A stretch of DNA of 64,000 bases from an uncultured Pelagibacteraceae bacterium (lineage in GTDB: Bacteria > Pseudomonadota > Alphaproteobacteria > Pelagibacterales > Pelagibacteraceae). Each line of letters starts with the position of its first letter. Position 1 is the stretch's first letter. A program made the position numbers and the translations under genes. Under the pieces are notes generated by a model. It did no database searches. It was not told the DNA's origin and saw nothing but the letters and a program-made list of their open reading frames with translations. This document shows, piece by piece, positions 52,037 through 61,898 of this stretch. The stretch lies in the NCBI GenBank assembly GCA_902599995.1, contig CACKHN010000006.1, positions 34,062 to 98,061 of the forward strand, in the 5' to 3' direction.

Positions 52037-53803
52037 CTAAATAAAATTAAATTTCATTATATTTGAGCTTCCAGATATAGCAGATTTATAATGATACTCT
52101 GCTCTAGGAAGAACTTTCTCAAAATAAAATTTAGCTGTATTAATTTTGTCTGTGTAAAAGTCTTTATTTGCCTCATAATCATTAAAACTCACATCTAGAA
52201 CTTTAATCCAAGAATATGCTATGGAAACATATCCAAGCGCTTTTAGATAATCATTTGCTGCTGCACTTACGTCATCTTTTTCAAATTTATTTTTATCAAT
52301 AATCCAGTCTGAAAATTTGTATAAAATTTCTAAGTAATGACCCAATTCCTTCGAAAAAGATTTGACTTTTCCATTCTTGCCTTCGCTCTCAGCTTTTACC
52401 ATATCTAAAAATCTATTAACTATGTTTCCATTTTTATTAGATAATTTTCTAAATACTAAGTCTGCTGCTTGGACCGAATTTGTACCCTCATAAATTGGAG
52501 TAATTCGATTGTCTCTATATAATTGTTCAATTCCTTGATCTTTTGTGTATCCATATCCACCATGGATTTGCATTGCATCACTTGTAATTTCCATTCCTAA
52601 ATCTGAATATAAAGATTTTACAACTGGTGTCATTAATGACACCATATCTGATGCTTCTTGTCTAATTTTTTGATCATTATGATTTAAGCTAACCTCCGTT
52701 TGTTGTGATAGCCAAAAACATAATGCCCTTTCTCCCTCAATTATTGATTTCATATTTAATAAGGTTCTTTTAATGTCTGCGTGCTCAATAATAGAATCTG
52801 CATTTCCATTTTGTGATTTGCTATTGTTACTTTTTCCTTGTTTTCTTTCTTTTGCATAGCTTAACGAATTTTGATAAGCAATTTCAGAAATTCCTAATCC
52901 TTGGATACCAACAACTATTCTCTCCAAATTCATCATTGTGAACATTTGACTTAATCCTTTATTTTTAGGACCAATCATAATTCCAGTTGCATCATCAAAA
53001 TTTAAAACGCAAGTTGCGGAACCTTTGATACCCATTTTTGTTTCTATCGACCCTGTGGATATCCCATTTCTAGGACCTATTGTTCCATCATCTTTTAATA
53101 TAAATTTTGGAACTAAAAATAAACTTATTCCTTTAGTACCCTTAGGTGAGTCTGTAGCTCTTGCAATAACTAAATGAATTATATTTTCTGTTAAGTCATG
53201 ATCACCTGATGTAATAAATATTTTTTGACCTGTAAGTTTATATGTCCCATCAGGTTGTTCCACCGCTTTTGTTTTAAGTAAACCTAAATCTGTTCCACAT
53301 ATTGGCTCAGTTAAACACATAGTGCCGCTCCACTTACCTTCTACCATTTTAGGAAGATACTTATCTTTAATTTCATCTGAAGCATGATGATGAATACAAT
53401 TGTAGGCACCCAGTGTTAATTCACTATATAGTTTAAAAGCTAAACTGGCTGATGATATCATTTCATCAAAAAAAGCACTAACAGTTCTTGGCATTCCTTG
53501 ACCACCATATTTTGGATCACAAGATAATGAGGTCCATCCATCTTCTATATATTTTTTGTATGCCTCCTTATAACCTGGGGGAGTTCTAACTATACCATTT
53601 TCCAAAACTGCAGGATGTTCATCTCCTATTTTAGCTAAAGGCAAAATTAAATTTTGATTTATCTTAGCTGCCTCTTCTAAAATATCTTTAACTAACTCTG
53701 AACTAACATCATTATACTTTTCTAATTCGTTATAGTTTTTGTTATCTCTTAACTTATCAAAGAGAAACATCATATCTTTAACTGGTGCTGTATAACTTGG
53801 CAT
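52037..53803 (-). CDS. dmdC: Methylmercaptopropionyl-CoA dehydrogenase DmdC
   Basis: A 588-aa acyl-CoA dehydrogenase, the long form with an extra C-terminal domain typical of DmdC. MCLTEPICGTDLG near 162 and the FAD-binding region are normal; catalytic base E439 is in ITPIYEGTNSVQAADLV. It would oxidise MMPA-CoA to methylthioacryloyl-CoA. It is the first gene of the dmdC-dmdB-hydrolase-dmdA set, 26 bases after leuB. The gene for the final hydratase (DmdD or AcuH) is not in the window. Confidence 0.88.
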   Translation of the reverse strand: MPSYTAPVKDMMFLFDKLRDNKNYNELEKYNDVSSELVKDILEEAAKINQNLILPLAKIGDEHPAVLENGIVRTPPGYKEAYKKYIEDGWTSLSCDPKYGGQGMPRTVSAFFDEMISSASLAFKLYSELTLGAYNCIHHHASDEIKDKYLPKMVEGKWSGTMCLTEPICGTDLGLLKTKAVEQPDGTYKLTGQKIFITSGDHDLTENIIHLVIARATDSPKGTKGISLFLVPKFILKDDGTIGPRNGISTGSIETKMGIKGSATCVLNFDDATGIMIGPKNKGLSQMFTMMNLERIVVGIQGLGISEIAYQNSLSYAKERKQGKSNNSKSQNGNADSIIEHADIKRTLLNMKSIIEGERALCFWLSQQTEVSLNHNDQKIRQEASDMVSLMTPVVKSLYSDLGMEITSDAMQIHGGYGYTKDQGIEQLYRDNRITPIYEGTNSVQAADLVFRKLSNKNGNIVNRFLDMVKAESEGKNGKVKSFSKELGHYLEILYKFSDWIIDKNKFEKDDVSAAANDYLKALGYVSIAYSWIKVLDVSFNDYEANKDFYTDKINTAKFYFEKVLPRAEYHYKSAISGSSNIMKFNFI

Positions 53804-53829
53804 TTTAAAACTTTAGAATAATTATAGAT

Positions 53830-54936
53830 TTATTGCAATTTTGAAATTATCGCATCGCCCATTGCTGAGGTTGAAGTCTCTTTCATTCCATCTGAAAGAA
53901 TATCTTTAGTTCTTAAGCCATCATTTAAGACCTGCTGCACAGCTTTTTCTAATGCATCTGCTTCACTATCTAAATCTAATGAGTATCTTAGGGCCATAGC
54001 AAAACTTAAAATAGAAGCAATAGGGTTTGCTATAGATTTTCCTGCAATATCAGGTGCTGAACCGTGAATAGGTTCGTACATCGCTCTCATTTCTCCATCT
54101 TTATTTTTTGCTCCTAAAGATGCAGAAGGTAATAACCCTAGAGACCCTGTAAGCATTGAGGCCTGATCTGACAGTATATCACCAAATAAATTATCAGTAA
54201 CAATTACATCAAACTGTTTGGGATTTCTTAGTAACTGCATCGCACAATTGTCAGCAAGCATATGGCTTAATTCCACATCTTTAAATTCTTTATCATGAAG
54301 TTCTTGCACTTCTTCCTTCCATAATTGTCCAGCTTCCATCACATTCGATTTTTCACAAGATGTAACTTTATTAGACCTTTTTCTAGCAAGATCAAAGGCA
54401 ACACGTGCAACTCTTGTAATTTCACTTGTTGTATATGTATGTGTGTTAATTCCTTTTCTTTCTCCGTTTTCAATTGGTTTAATTCCTCTGGGTTCTCCAA
54501 AGTATATTCCACCAGTTAGTTCCCTTACAATCATTATATCAAGTCCTGAAACTATATCTGGTTTTAAAGTAGAGGCACTAACAAGTTGTTCAAAGCATAT
54601 TGCGGGTCGTAAATTTGCGAATAGTTTTAATTCTTTTCTTAGTTTTAATAATGCTCTTTCAGGTTTTTTTGAAAATTCAACATCATCCCATTTAGGCCCA
54701 CCTACCGCGCCTAACATCACAACTTCACTCTCCAATGCTTTGTAAAAAACTTCATCTGTTATTGGTGTTCCATGTTTATCGTATGAACACCCCCCAGCAA
54801 GATCTTCATCAATTTCAAAATCTAATGATTTATTTGTATTAAACCATTTAATAATTTTTTTAACTTCACCAATAACTTCGGGACCTATTCCGTCTCCTGG
54901 TAGTAAAAGAATTTTTCTTTTTTTTACCTTAATCAT
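53830..54936 (-). CDS. leuB: 3-Isopropylmalate dehydrogenase
   Basis: A 368-aa decarboxylating dehydrogenase of leucine synthesis. [16 protein letters not shown], the RxxxE substrate arginines in [32 protein letters not shown] and [15 protein letters not shown] are LeuB hallmarks. Its start overlaps the leuD end by 8 bases. Confidence 0.97.
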   Translation of the reverse strand: MIKVKKRKILLLPGDGIGPEVIGEVKKIIKWFNTNKSLDFEIDEDLAGGCSYDKHGTPITDEVFYKALESEVVMLGAVGGPKWDDVEFSKKPERALLKLRKELKLFANLRPAICFEQLVSASTLKPDIVSGLDIMIVRELTGGIYFGEPRGIKPIENGERKGINTHTYTTSEITRVARVAFDLARKRSNKVTSCEKSNVMEAGQLWKEEVQELHDKEFKDVELSHMLADNCAMQLLRNPKQFDVIVTDNLFGDILSDQASMLTGSLGLLPSASLGAKNKDGEMRAMYEPIHGSAPDIAGKSIANPIASILSFAMALRYSLDLDSEADALEKAVQQVLNDGLRTKDILSDGMKETSTSAMGDAIISKLQ

Positions 54937-55534
54937 TAAAGATCCAGGGCTTTTGGGATTTTAAATTTTTCTCAAAACTTTTAATTTTATCTGATTTCTT
55001 TAGAGATAAAGCTATTTCGTCTAACCCCTCTAGTAAGCATTTTTTTTTAAAAGGATCGACCGTAAAGGTGATCTCATTATTCCCATAAAAAACTTTTTGC
55101 TCGATTAGATCAATAGAAATTTCTTCTTTTCTATCCGCATACTCAGATAATTCTTTTATTTTTTCATCTTCAATGGTTATTGGTAGTATACCATTCTTAA
55201 AACAATTATTGTGAAATATATCTGCAAAACTTGAACTTATAACGCAGGTTATTCCAAAATCTAAAAGCGCCCAAGGTGCATGCTCACGAGACGAGCCACA
55301 ACCAAAGTTCTTTCCTGCTATTAATATTTTAGAATTATTGTAAGGATCTCTATTTAACACAAAATCTGTTACCTCATTACCTTGATCATCGTATCTCATC
55401 TCAAAAAATAAATTTTTGCCGAGACCTGTTCTTTTAATAGTTTTTAAGAACTGCTTAGGAATTATCATGTCAGTATCAACATTAGCTGTCGATAAGTATG
55501 CAGGTATACTTTTTAATGTACTAAATTTTTGCAT
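54929..55534 (-). CDS. leuD: 3-Isopropylmalate dehydratase small subunit
   Basis: A 201-aa swivelling-domain subunit of isopropylmalate isomerase. [14 protein letters not shown] near 21 and [21 protein letters not shown] near 75 are diagnostic. Its first base overlaps the leuC stop; order leuC-leuD-leuB. Confidence 0.97.
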   Translation of the reverse strand: MQKFSTLKSIPAYLSTANVDTDMIIPKQFLKTIKRTGLGKNLFFEMRYDDQGNEVTDFVLNRDPYNNSKILIAGKNFGCGSSREHAPWALLDFGITCVISSSFADIFHNNCFKNGILPITIEDEKIKELSEYADRKEEISIDLIEQKVFYGNNEITFTVDPFKKKCLLEGLDEIALSLKKSDKIKSFEKNLKSQKPWIFND

Positions 55535-56937
55535 TAATCTTGAAACTTTCTGACATCTTCCAAGTTACCTGAAATTGCTGCTGCTGCAGCCATACCCGGA
55601 CTCACGAGGTGGGTTCTGCCACCTCTTCCTTGTCTTCCCTCAAAATTTCGATTTGATGTAGAGGCACATCTCTCTTCTGGTTTAAGTTTATCTGCATTCA
55701 TTGCCAAACACATTGAACAACCTGGCTCTCTCCAATCAAATCCTGATTGTATAAAGATTTTATCTAATCCTTCTTGTTCTGCTTGTTCTTTAACAAGGCC
55801 TGATCCCGGAACCACCATCGCCTCAACATGCGTAGAAATTTTTTTATCTTTTAAAATTTTAGCTGCCTCTCTTAAATCCTCAATTCTTCCATTTGTGCAA
55901 CTTCCTATGAAAACTTTATCGATCTTAATATCTGTAGCAGCCATATCAGGCTTTAAACCCATATATTTTAGTGATCTCTCTATAGAATTTTTTTTATCTT
56001 CATCAGTTTCATTTTTTGGGTTTGGAACTTTTTGATCTATTGTAATTACATCCTCTGGTGAGGTTCCCCAAGTTATCATTGGTAGGATTTGACTTCCATT
56101 GATATTTATCTCTTTATCAAAAACTGCGTCATCGTCGGACTTCAGCTTTTTCCACTCATCTAATGCTTTGTCCCAAAGGTCACCTTTTGGTGACATAGGC
56201 TTACCTTTTAAATATTCAAAAATTTTTTCATCTGGGGCTATTAAACCAGCTCTTGCTCCGGCCTCTATCGTCATATTGCAAATGGTCATTCTTTGCTCAA
56301 CTGTAAGTGATTTAATTACATCACCTGCATACTCTAAAATATAACCTGTCCCACCCGCCGTACCAATTTTTCCAATAATTTGTAAAATTACATCTTTAGA
56401 AGTGACACCTAATGGAAGCTGTCCGTTAACATTTATTCTAAAATTTTTCCCTTTTTTTTGAACAAGCGTTTGTGTAGCTAAAACATGCTCAACTTCGGAT
56501 GTTCCTATACCAAATGCCAATGCTCCAAATGCACCATGTGTTGCTGTATGACTGTCTCCACAAACTATTACCGTTCCAGGCTGTGTAAATCCTTGCTCCG
56601 GTCCTATTATGTGAACGATACCTTGTCTTTTATCGTCCATTCCAAAAAGTTGAATACCAAACTCTTTACAATTAGCAGCTAAAGTATCCACTTGTATTTT
56701 AGACTCTTGATCTGAAATTCCTTTTGATCTGTCTGTTGTAGGTACGTTATGATCTGCAACTGCTAAGGTTAAATTTGGATGTCTCACGGTTCTTTTAGAA
56801 TTTCTTAAACCTTCGAAAGCCTGGGGACTTGTAACCTCATGAACTAAGTGTCTTCCCACAAAAATTAAAGATGTCCCATCCTGTTGTTGATCAACTAAGT
56901 GATCATTCCATAATTTATCGTAAAGGGTTTTAGCCAT
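55534..56937 (-). CDS. leuC: 3-Isopropylmalate dehydratase large subunit
   Basis: A 467-aa aconitase-superfamily subunit. The three [4Fe-4S] cysteines lie in [16 protein letters not shown] and [30 protein letters not shown] is typical. It follows rplS by only 8 bases with no visible terminator, so leucine genes appear to be read from the ribosomal-protein operon. Confidence 0.97.
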   Translation of the reverse strand: MAKTLYDKLWNDHLVDQQQDGTSLIFVGRHLVHEVTSPQAFEGLRNSKRTVRHPNLTLAVADHNVPTTDRSKGISDQESKIQVDTLAANCKEFGIQLFGMDDKRQGIVHIIGPEQGFTQPGTVIVCGDSHTATHGAFGALAFGIGTSEVEHVLATQTLVQKKGKNFRINVNGQLPLGVTSKDVILQIIGKIGTAGGTGYILEYAGDVIKSLTVEQRMTICNMTIEAGARAGLIAPDEKIFEYLKGKPMSPKGDLWDKALDEWKKLKSDDDAVFDKEININGSQILPMITWGTSPEDVITIDQKVPNPKNETDEDKKNSIERSLKYMGLKPDMAATDIKIDKVFIGSCTNGRIEDLREAAKILKDKKISTHVEAMVVPGSGLVKEQAEQEGLDKIFIQSGFDWREPGCSMCLAMNADKLKPEERCASTSNRNFEGRQGRGGRTHLVSPGMAAAAAISGNLEDVRKFQD

Positions 56938-56945
56938 TAAAGAAA

Positions 56946-57485
56946 TTATTTATTTTCTGAAGTGTTATCTGATTTTGATTTTTCTTTTTTTTCTTCTACT
57001 ACTTTGTTTACTTCCTCTTTTGAGCCCTCAACTGCTGAGGTCTCAATCACTGGAACAACATTCTCCTCTGTGACTGTTTCAGGTTTGACATCGACATCAA
57101 TACCAATTTTTTTTCTAATTTTTTCTGCAATTCTTGCTGATTTACCTGTCCTGTCTCTAAGATAATATAATTTAGCTCTTCTAACTTTACCTGACCTAAT
57201 AACTTTAATTGAGTCTATCAAGGTACCATACAATGGAAATGTTCTCTCAACACCCTCGCCAAATGAAATCTTTCTTACTGTAAAGGAAGAATTTAAGTCT
57301 CTACTTTTTTTTGCTATGCAAACACCTTCAAAATACTGAATTCTCTCTTTTTTTCCCTCTGTAATTCTTACCCCAACTTTTACAACATCCCCTGGGAAAA
57401 AATCTGGAATTTTCTTCTCTGATAGAATTTTTTTTATGGTATGCTGATTTATTTCTTCAATTGTTTTCATCTGTGCAGTTATCAA
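56946..57485 (-). CDS. rplS: 50S ribosomal protein L19
   Basis: A 179-aa L19. The core is complete by about residue 125 ([48 protein letters not shown]). A 50-residue acidic/lysine-rich tail follows, ending in [16 protein letters not shown], which is longer than standard L19. It follows trmD by one base. Confidence 0.95.
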   Translation of the reverse strand: MITAQMKTIEEINQHTIKKILSEKKIPDFFPGDVVKVGVRITEGKKERIQYFEGVCIAKKSRDLNSSFTVRKISFGEGVERTFPLYGTLIDSIKVIRSGKVRRAKLYYLRDRTGKSARIAEKIRKKIGIDVDVKPETVTEENVVPVIETSAVEGSKEEVNKVVEEKKEKSKSDNTSENK

Positions 57486-57486
57486 G

Positions 57487-58173
57487 TTAATTTTTCTTAT
57501 ATTTTTCCCATAAATCTGGTCTTCGGTCGCGTGTTATAGCCTCTGATTGGGATAAACGCCAGTCTTTAATTTTATTATGATCACCTGATAATAATACATC
57601 TGGAACTGATTTTTTCTCCCAAATTTGAGGTTTTGTGTATTGCGGATACTCTAAAAGACCATTTTCAAAAGTTTCATCAATCTTAGAGTTTTCATTTCCT
57701 AATACGCCTGGCAAAAGCCTGAGCACACTATCTATAACAACATAGGAAGCAATTTCACCTCCAGACAAAACATAGTCTCCGATACTAATTTCTTCAATAT
57801 TTCTTGTCGACAGCACTCTTTCATCAACTCCTTCAAAATGTCCACAAATAAGTGACAAAGATTTTTCTTTGGCTAATTGTTTAGCATAATTTTGATCAAA
57901 TCTTTTTCCCCTCGGTGATAAATATAAAATTTTTTCACCTTCAATTTTATTTTGATCTATTGATTTAGCAAGAACGTCTGGTTTTAATAACATTCCTGAT
58001 CCTCCTCCATAAGGAGTATCATCTACAGTTTTATGTTTATCTTCAGCAGCATCTCTAATATTAACAATTTTTAAACCCCATAGACCTTTAGACATCGCCT
58101 TTCCATAAATTCCTTTAGACAAAGGACCAGGAAAAACTTCTGGATAAAGGGTAAACACTTTAGCTTGCCACAT
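57487..58173 (-). CDS. trmD: tRNA (guanine-N1-)-methyltransferase TrmD
   Basis: A 228-aa SPOUT methyltransferase making m1G37. The trefoil-knot signature is [14 protein letters not shown] then [33 protein letters not shown] is typical. It begins 14 bases after rpsP; rimM, usual between the two, is absent. The C terminus ([15 protein letters not shown]) is complete. Confidence 0.97.
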   Translation of the reverse strand: MWQAKVFTLYPEVFPGPLSKGIYGKAMSKGLWGLKIVNIRDAAEDKHKTVDDTPYGGGSGMLLKPDVLAKSIDQNKIEGEKILYLSPRGKRFDQNYAKQLAKEKSLSLICGHFEGVDERVLSTRNIEEISIGDYVLSGGEIASYVVIDSVLRLLPGVLGNENSKIDETFENGLLEYPQYTKPQIWEKKSVPDVLLSGDHNKIKDWRLSQSEAITRDRRPDLWEKYKKN

Positions 58174-58187
58174 AAATAATTTTTAAA

Positions 58188-58625
58188 CTATTTTTTTTCT
58201 TCTTTAGGAGCTGTCTCTGCTTTAGGAGCTTCTTCTTTAGGAGCTGTCTCTGCTTTAGGAGCTGTCTCTGCTTTAGGAGCTGTCTCTGCTTTAGGAGCTT
58301 CTGCTTTGTTTTCTTCTTTTTTATTTCTCTCTTTTTTTGGAATAGCTTTATTAGGATTATTGCCATTTGCAGGCATAGGCATTAGTTCATTTTCTCCTAA
58401 TATTCTAGCAACTCTGGTTGTTGGTTTTGCTCCTTGACCCAACCAATACTTAATTCTTTCCGCTTCAAGACCTACTCTTTCTTTTTTATCTTTAGGCAAA
58501 AGAGGATTAAAAAATCCAACTTTCTCAATAAATCTTCCATCTCTTGCAAAACGACTATCTGCTACTACAACTTTGTAGACTGGACGTTTTTTTGTTCCTC
58601 CTCTTGATAATCTAAGTTTTAACAT
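58188..58625 (-). CDS. rpsP: 30S ribosomal protein S16 with tandem-repeat tail
   Basis: A 145-aa S16. The conserved core ([20 protein letters not shown] through [12 protein letters not shown], about 1-80) is followed by a basic linker ([19 protein letters not shown]) and a C-terminal low-complexity tail of [11 protein letters not shown] units (about 106-145). S16 is usually about 80-100 aa, so the tail is extra. It is the second gene of the ffh-rpsP-trmD-rplS set. Confidence 0.95.
   Translation of the reverse strand: MLKLRLSRGGTKKRPVYKVVVADSRFARDGRFIEKVGFFNPLLPKDKKERVGLEAERIKYWLGQGAKPTTRVARILGENELMPMPANGNNPNKAIPKKERNKKEENKAEAPKAETAPKAETAPKAETAPKEEAPKAETAPKEEKK
58200..58305 (-). repeat. 18-base tandem repeat in the rpsP 3' end
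   Basis: Near-identical 18-base units (the plus strand reads TTTAGGAGCTGTCTCTGC) encode APKAET three times in direct succession, then APKEE, another APKAET and a final APKEE. The copies keep the same codons, suggesting recent expansion by slippage or unequal recombination; unit number may differ between strains. Confidence 0.85.
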
Positions 58626-58637
58626 GTGTTCTCCTTT

Positions 58638-59996
58638 TTACTTTAATTGATTAAATAGCTCTGGAGGTATTCCTTTATCAGACATACCTTTCATATTTCC
58701 TTTGGACATCTTTTTCATCATTTCAGACATCATTTTAAATTGTTTTAACAATTTATTGATAGTGGCTGGATTCGTTCCGGAGCCATTAGCAATTCTTTTT
58801 TTTCTAGAACCGTCAATTATTTTTGGGTTTTCTCTTTCTTTTTTTGTCATAGACAAAATAATAGCTTCATTTGTAGTTATAATACTTTCATCAATTCCAG
58901 CTGAATCCATCTGAGATTTAATTTTTGAAACACCTGGCATAAATGACATTATTCCTTCAATACCTCCCATTTTTTTCATTTGTCTTAATTGGGCTAAATA
59001 ATCTTGCATTGAAAATTGACCCTTTTTTAAATTTTCCTCAGCTTTTTTTATATTTTCTTCACCAAGATCTTGGGCAGCTTTTTCTACCAGTGAAACTATA
59101 TCTCCCATGCCAAGAATTCTGTTAGCTATTCTGTCTGGATGAAAGACTTCAAGATTATCTATTTTTTCTCCTATTCCTAAAAACTTAATAGGAACATTTG
59201 AAACATATTTCATACTAACAGCTGCACCACCCCTGGCGTCACCATCAGCTCTGGTTAAAATAATACCAGATAAATTGACAGTATTTTTAAATTCTTTTGC
59301 AACTGATGCAGCAACTTGACCAGTTAGCGAGTCCGCAACTAAGAATGTCTCTGTTGGGTTGATTACACTTTCAATTTGTTTAATTTCACTCATCATCTGT
59401 AAGTCAATTTGGGTTCTACCGGCAGTATCAAAAAGAATTATGTCAGAACCATTTAAATTGGCAGCGCTTATAGCTCTTCTGCAAATATCTGCGGGCTGCT
59501 GTCCTTCGATAATTGGTAAAGTCAAAATATTATTTTGCTCACCCAATGATCTAAGCTGCTCTTGAGCGGCTGGTCTATAGATGTCTAAACTGACCATCAT
59601 GACTTTCTTTTTTTTTATGTTTTCTAAATACTTTGCAAGTTTTGCTGTTGTTGTGGTTTTACCTGAACCTTGCAAGCCTACCATCATCATTGGAACAGGT
59701 GGTACTGCGTCAAGATTTATATCACTATTTGACTCTCCTAATAAACTTACAAGTTCATCAAAAACAATTTTGACTATCATCTCTCCTGGAGAGGTTGATC
59801 TAATAATTTCTTGACCAATTGCTTTAGGCTTAACTTTTTCAATAAATTCTTTTGCAACTTCTAAAGATACATCAGCCTCTAAGAGTGCTTGTCTAATGCC
59901 TCTTAAACCCTCATCAACTTGAACTTCATCAAGAGAGGGCGTTTTTTTTAGAGAAGAAAAGATTTCTTCAAATTTATTTGTTAAGTTTTCAAACAT
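58638..59996 (-). CDS. ffh: Signal recognition particle protein Ffh
   Basis: A 452-aa SRP GTPase. N domain (about 1-95), G domain with G1 GLQGSGKTTT (107-116), DTAGR near 190, TRADGDARGG near 246 and KFLGIGEKIDNLEVFHPDR near 268, and a methionine-rich M domain ending in MMKKMSKGNMKGM. It targets membrane proteins together with FtsY, encoded just across the intergenic region. It is the first gene of the long minus-strand block. Confidence 0.98.
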   Translation of the reverse strand: MFENLTNKFEEIFSSLKKTPSLDEVQVDEGLRGIRQALLEADVSLEVAKEFIEKVKPKAIGQEIIRSTSPGEMIVKIVFDELVSLLGESNSDINLDAVPPVPMMMVGLQGSGKTTTTAKLAKYLENIKKKKVMMVSLDIYRPAAQEQLRSLGEQNNILTLPIIEGQQPADICRRAISAANLNGSDIILFDTAGRTQIDLQMMSEIKQIESVINPTETFLVADSLTGQVAASVAKEFKNTVNLSGIILTRADGDARGGAAVSMKYVSNVPIKFLGIGEKIDNLEVFHPDRIANRILGMGDIVSLVEKAAQDLGEENIKKAEENLKKGQFSMQDYLAQLRQMKKMGGIEGIMSFMPGVSKIKSQMDSAGIDESIITTNEAIILSMTKKERENPKIIDGSRKKRIANGSGTNPATINKLLKQFKMMSEMMKKMSKGNMKGMSDKGIPPELFNQLK

Positions 59997-60017
59997 TTTT
60001 TTTCACACAGCAGTAAT

Positions 60018-60123
60018 CGCACTAGTGGGCGAAGCCTCGCTGACTAGTGTCGATCTCTTTGTTTCCAAAGACACCGCAAAGTTTATGTTTTTGCGGAAAC
60101 GGCAACAACCTATAATAGAGGTT
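60018..60123. other. Structured intergenic element between ffh and dapF
   Basis: The 160-base divergent gap holds four hairpins. (1) CACTAGT (60020-60026) with ACTAGTG (60043-60049), enclosing GCGA/TCGC. (2) CTTTG (60057-60061) with CAAAG (60066-60070). (3) CCGCAAA (60074-60080) with TTTGCGG (60090-60096). (4) AACCT (60107-60111) with AGGTT (60119-60123). GTTTCC (60061-60066) can alternatively pair with GGAAAC (60095-60100), excluding hairpins 2 and 3. The segment looks more G-C-rich than its surroundings. It could be a small RNA or a structured ffh leader; I recognise no family, and the strand is undetermined. Confidence 0.5.
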
Positions 60124-60156
60124 CAAAAAGTCAATAAATAAGTTAAATATCTATAT

Positions 60157-60981
60157 ATGGATATCAAAGCGTTTAAAATGGATGGTTTAGGTAATGATTT
60201 TATCATTATAGATAATAGGCACAAAATTACAGATTTAACTAAGGAACAAATAATTAAAATTTGCGATAGAAAATTTATAGGTTGTGATCAATTAATTTTG
60301 ATAAATAAAAATGACAGTTCTGATGCATCTCTAAAGTTTTACAATTCTGATGGTGGAATTTCTGGAGCATGTGGAAATGGAACAAGATGTGTTGCAGATT
60401 TGTTATCTAAAGAAAATAATAAATCATTAGTTACTCTAACCACACAATCTGGAGATTTAAAATCAAAAATATTGGGAGACAAACTAGTATCTACAGAAAT
60501 TGGTAAAGGCAGAACAAAATGGAATGAAATTCCACTTTCTAAAGAGTTAGATACTAATAACCTTAATATTAAAATAACTGATCTAGAAAATAATCATCAT
60601 AATGGAGGTACAGCAGTAAATGTTGGGAATCCACATATAATTTTTTTTGTTGAGAATAATGAAAATTTTGAAATTGAAAAAATTGGACCACAAATTGAAC
60701 GCCATCCCTTATTTCCAGAAAGATGTAATGTCACTTTAGCAACAATTGTTAATAAGGAATTAATTAAAGTTAAAGTGTGGGAGAGAGGAGCAGGTCTTAC
60801 TAAGGCGTGTGGTACAGCAGCTTGCGCTACCGCTTTTGCTGCAATGAGAAATGGACTTTCAGGTAATAAGGTAGATATCGAATTTTCTACTGGTAAGTTA
60901 TCAATACTTATTGATGAAAATAATAATATTCACATGAAAGGACCCGTCTCAGATGCTAAAGAAATTAACATAAAAATTTAA
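60157..60981 (+). CDS. dapF: Diaminopimelate epimerase
   Basis: A 274-aa epimerase converting LL- to meso-diaminopimelate for lysine and peptidoglycan. The two catalytic cysteines are C72 (SGACGNGTRC) and C218 (TKACGTAACATAF); MDGLGNDFIIID opens the protein. Its stop shares a base with the ftsY start. Confidence 0.97.
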   Translation: MDIKAFKMDGLGNDFIIIDNRHKITDLTKEQIIKICDRKFIGCDQLILINKNDSSDASLKFYNSDGGISGACGNGTRCVADLLSKENNKSLVTLTTQSGDLKSKILGDKLVSTEIGKGRTKWNEIPLSKELDTNNLNIKITDLENNHHNGGTAVNVGNPHIIFFVENNENFEIEKIGPQIERHPLFPERCNVTLATIVNKELIKVKVWERGAGLTKACGTAACATAFAAMRNGLSGNKVDIEFSTGKLSILIDENNNIHMKGPVSDAKEINIKI

Positions 60982-61898
60982 TGGGAATATTTGATAAATT
61001 TAAATCTGGTTTTAAAAAAAGTGCATCCGAATTTACTTTAGGGCTAAAAAATATTGTCATTAAAAAAGAAATAGATGACAAAACATTAGAGAAAATTGAA
61101 GATTATTTGATTCAATCAGATGTTGGTACACCTGCTGCATCAGAAATTAGAGAAATTATATCTAAAACTAAAATTGATCCAAACAAAGACCCAACAGAGG
61201 AAATAAATATTATTTTAAAAGATTATATTATTGAGTTAATGAAACCCCTAGAAAATTTTGATTTTTTTAAAAAAAAAGAAAAACTAAATGCTACTTTAGT
61301 ATCTGGTGTAAACGGAGTTGGGAAAACAACTACGATAGGTAAAATAAGTAAAATATTAAAAGCTAATGGGAATAAAGTCATGCTAGCTGCATCTGATACA
61401 TTTAGGGCAGCAGCAATTGAACAGTTGGAAAATTGGGCAAAAAAAATTGATGTTTCGCTTACTAAATCCTCACAAGGATCCGATCCAGCATCGGTTGCCT
61501 ATAAAGCAGTAGAGAAGGCGATAAATAACCAATTTGATCAGGTTTTGATTGATACCGCTGGGAGATTACAAAACAAAAAAAATTTGATGGAAGAATATAA
61601 AAAAATTGCAAACGTAACTAAAAAAATCGACTCTGGGGCTCCACATGATGTAATTTTAATTTTAGATGCTACCTCTGGACAAAATGTACTTAATCAGGTT
61701 GAAGAATTTAATAAAATTATACCTATTACAGGGATAGTAATGACAAAATTAGATGGAACAGCTAAAGGTGGAATTCTTCTAGCTGTTGCAAAAAAATATA
61801 AGCTACCAATTGTAGCTCTTGGTTTAGGTGAAAAAGAAGATGATCTTCAAATTTTTGAGGCAGAAAAATTTGCTGTTGCCTTTACACAAATTAGTTAA
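60981..61898 (+). CDS. ftsY: SRP receptor FtsY
   Basis: A 305-aa SRP-receptor GTPase. NG domain only: G1 GVNGVGKTTTIGKI (109-122), ASDTFRAAAIEQL, LIDTAGRLQNK, TKLDGTAKGG and ALGLGEKEDDLQIF. The long acidic N-terminal A domain of E. coli FtsY is missing; a short basic/amphipathic start (GIFDKFKSGFKKSASEF) remains for membrane contact. The last 8 bases overlap the convergent gene. Confidence 0.97.
   Translation: MGIFDKFKSGFKKSASEFTLGLKNIVIKKEIDDKTLEKIEDYLIQSDVGTPAASEIREIISKTKIDPNKDPTEEINIILKDYIIELMKPLENFDFFKKKEKLNATLVSGVNGVGKTTTIGKISKILKANGNKVMLAASDTFRAAAIEQLENWAKKIDVSLTKSSQGSDPASVAYKAVEKAINNQFDQVLIDTAGRLQNKKNLMEEYKKIANVTKKIDSGAPHDVILILDATSGQNVLNQVEEFNKIIPITGIVMTKLDGTAKGGILLAVAKKYKLPIVALGLGEKEDDLQIFEAEKFAVAFTQIS

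Noticed and set aside
58160..58366. Lys/Gln/Leu-rich open frame on the minus strand
   Set aside because: It is an out-of-frame reading of the rpsP tandem repeats; its repetitive LLKQRQ composition is a by-product of the repeat.
59997..60156. SRP (4.5S) RNA gene beside ffh
   Set aside because: The highly conserved GGAA-tetraloop segment with flanking AGCAGC is not present on either strand.
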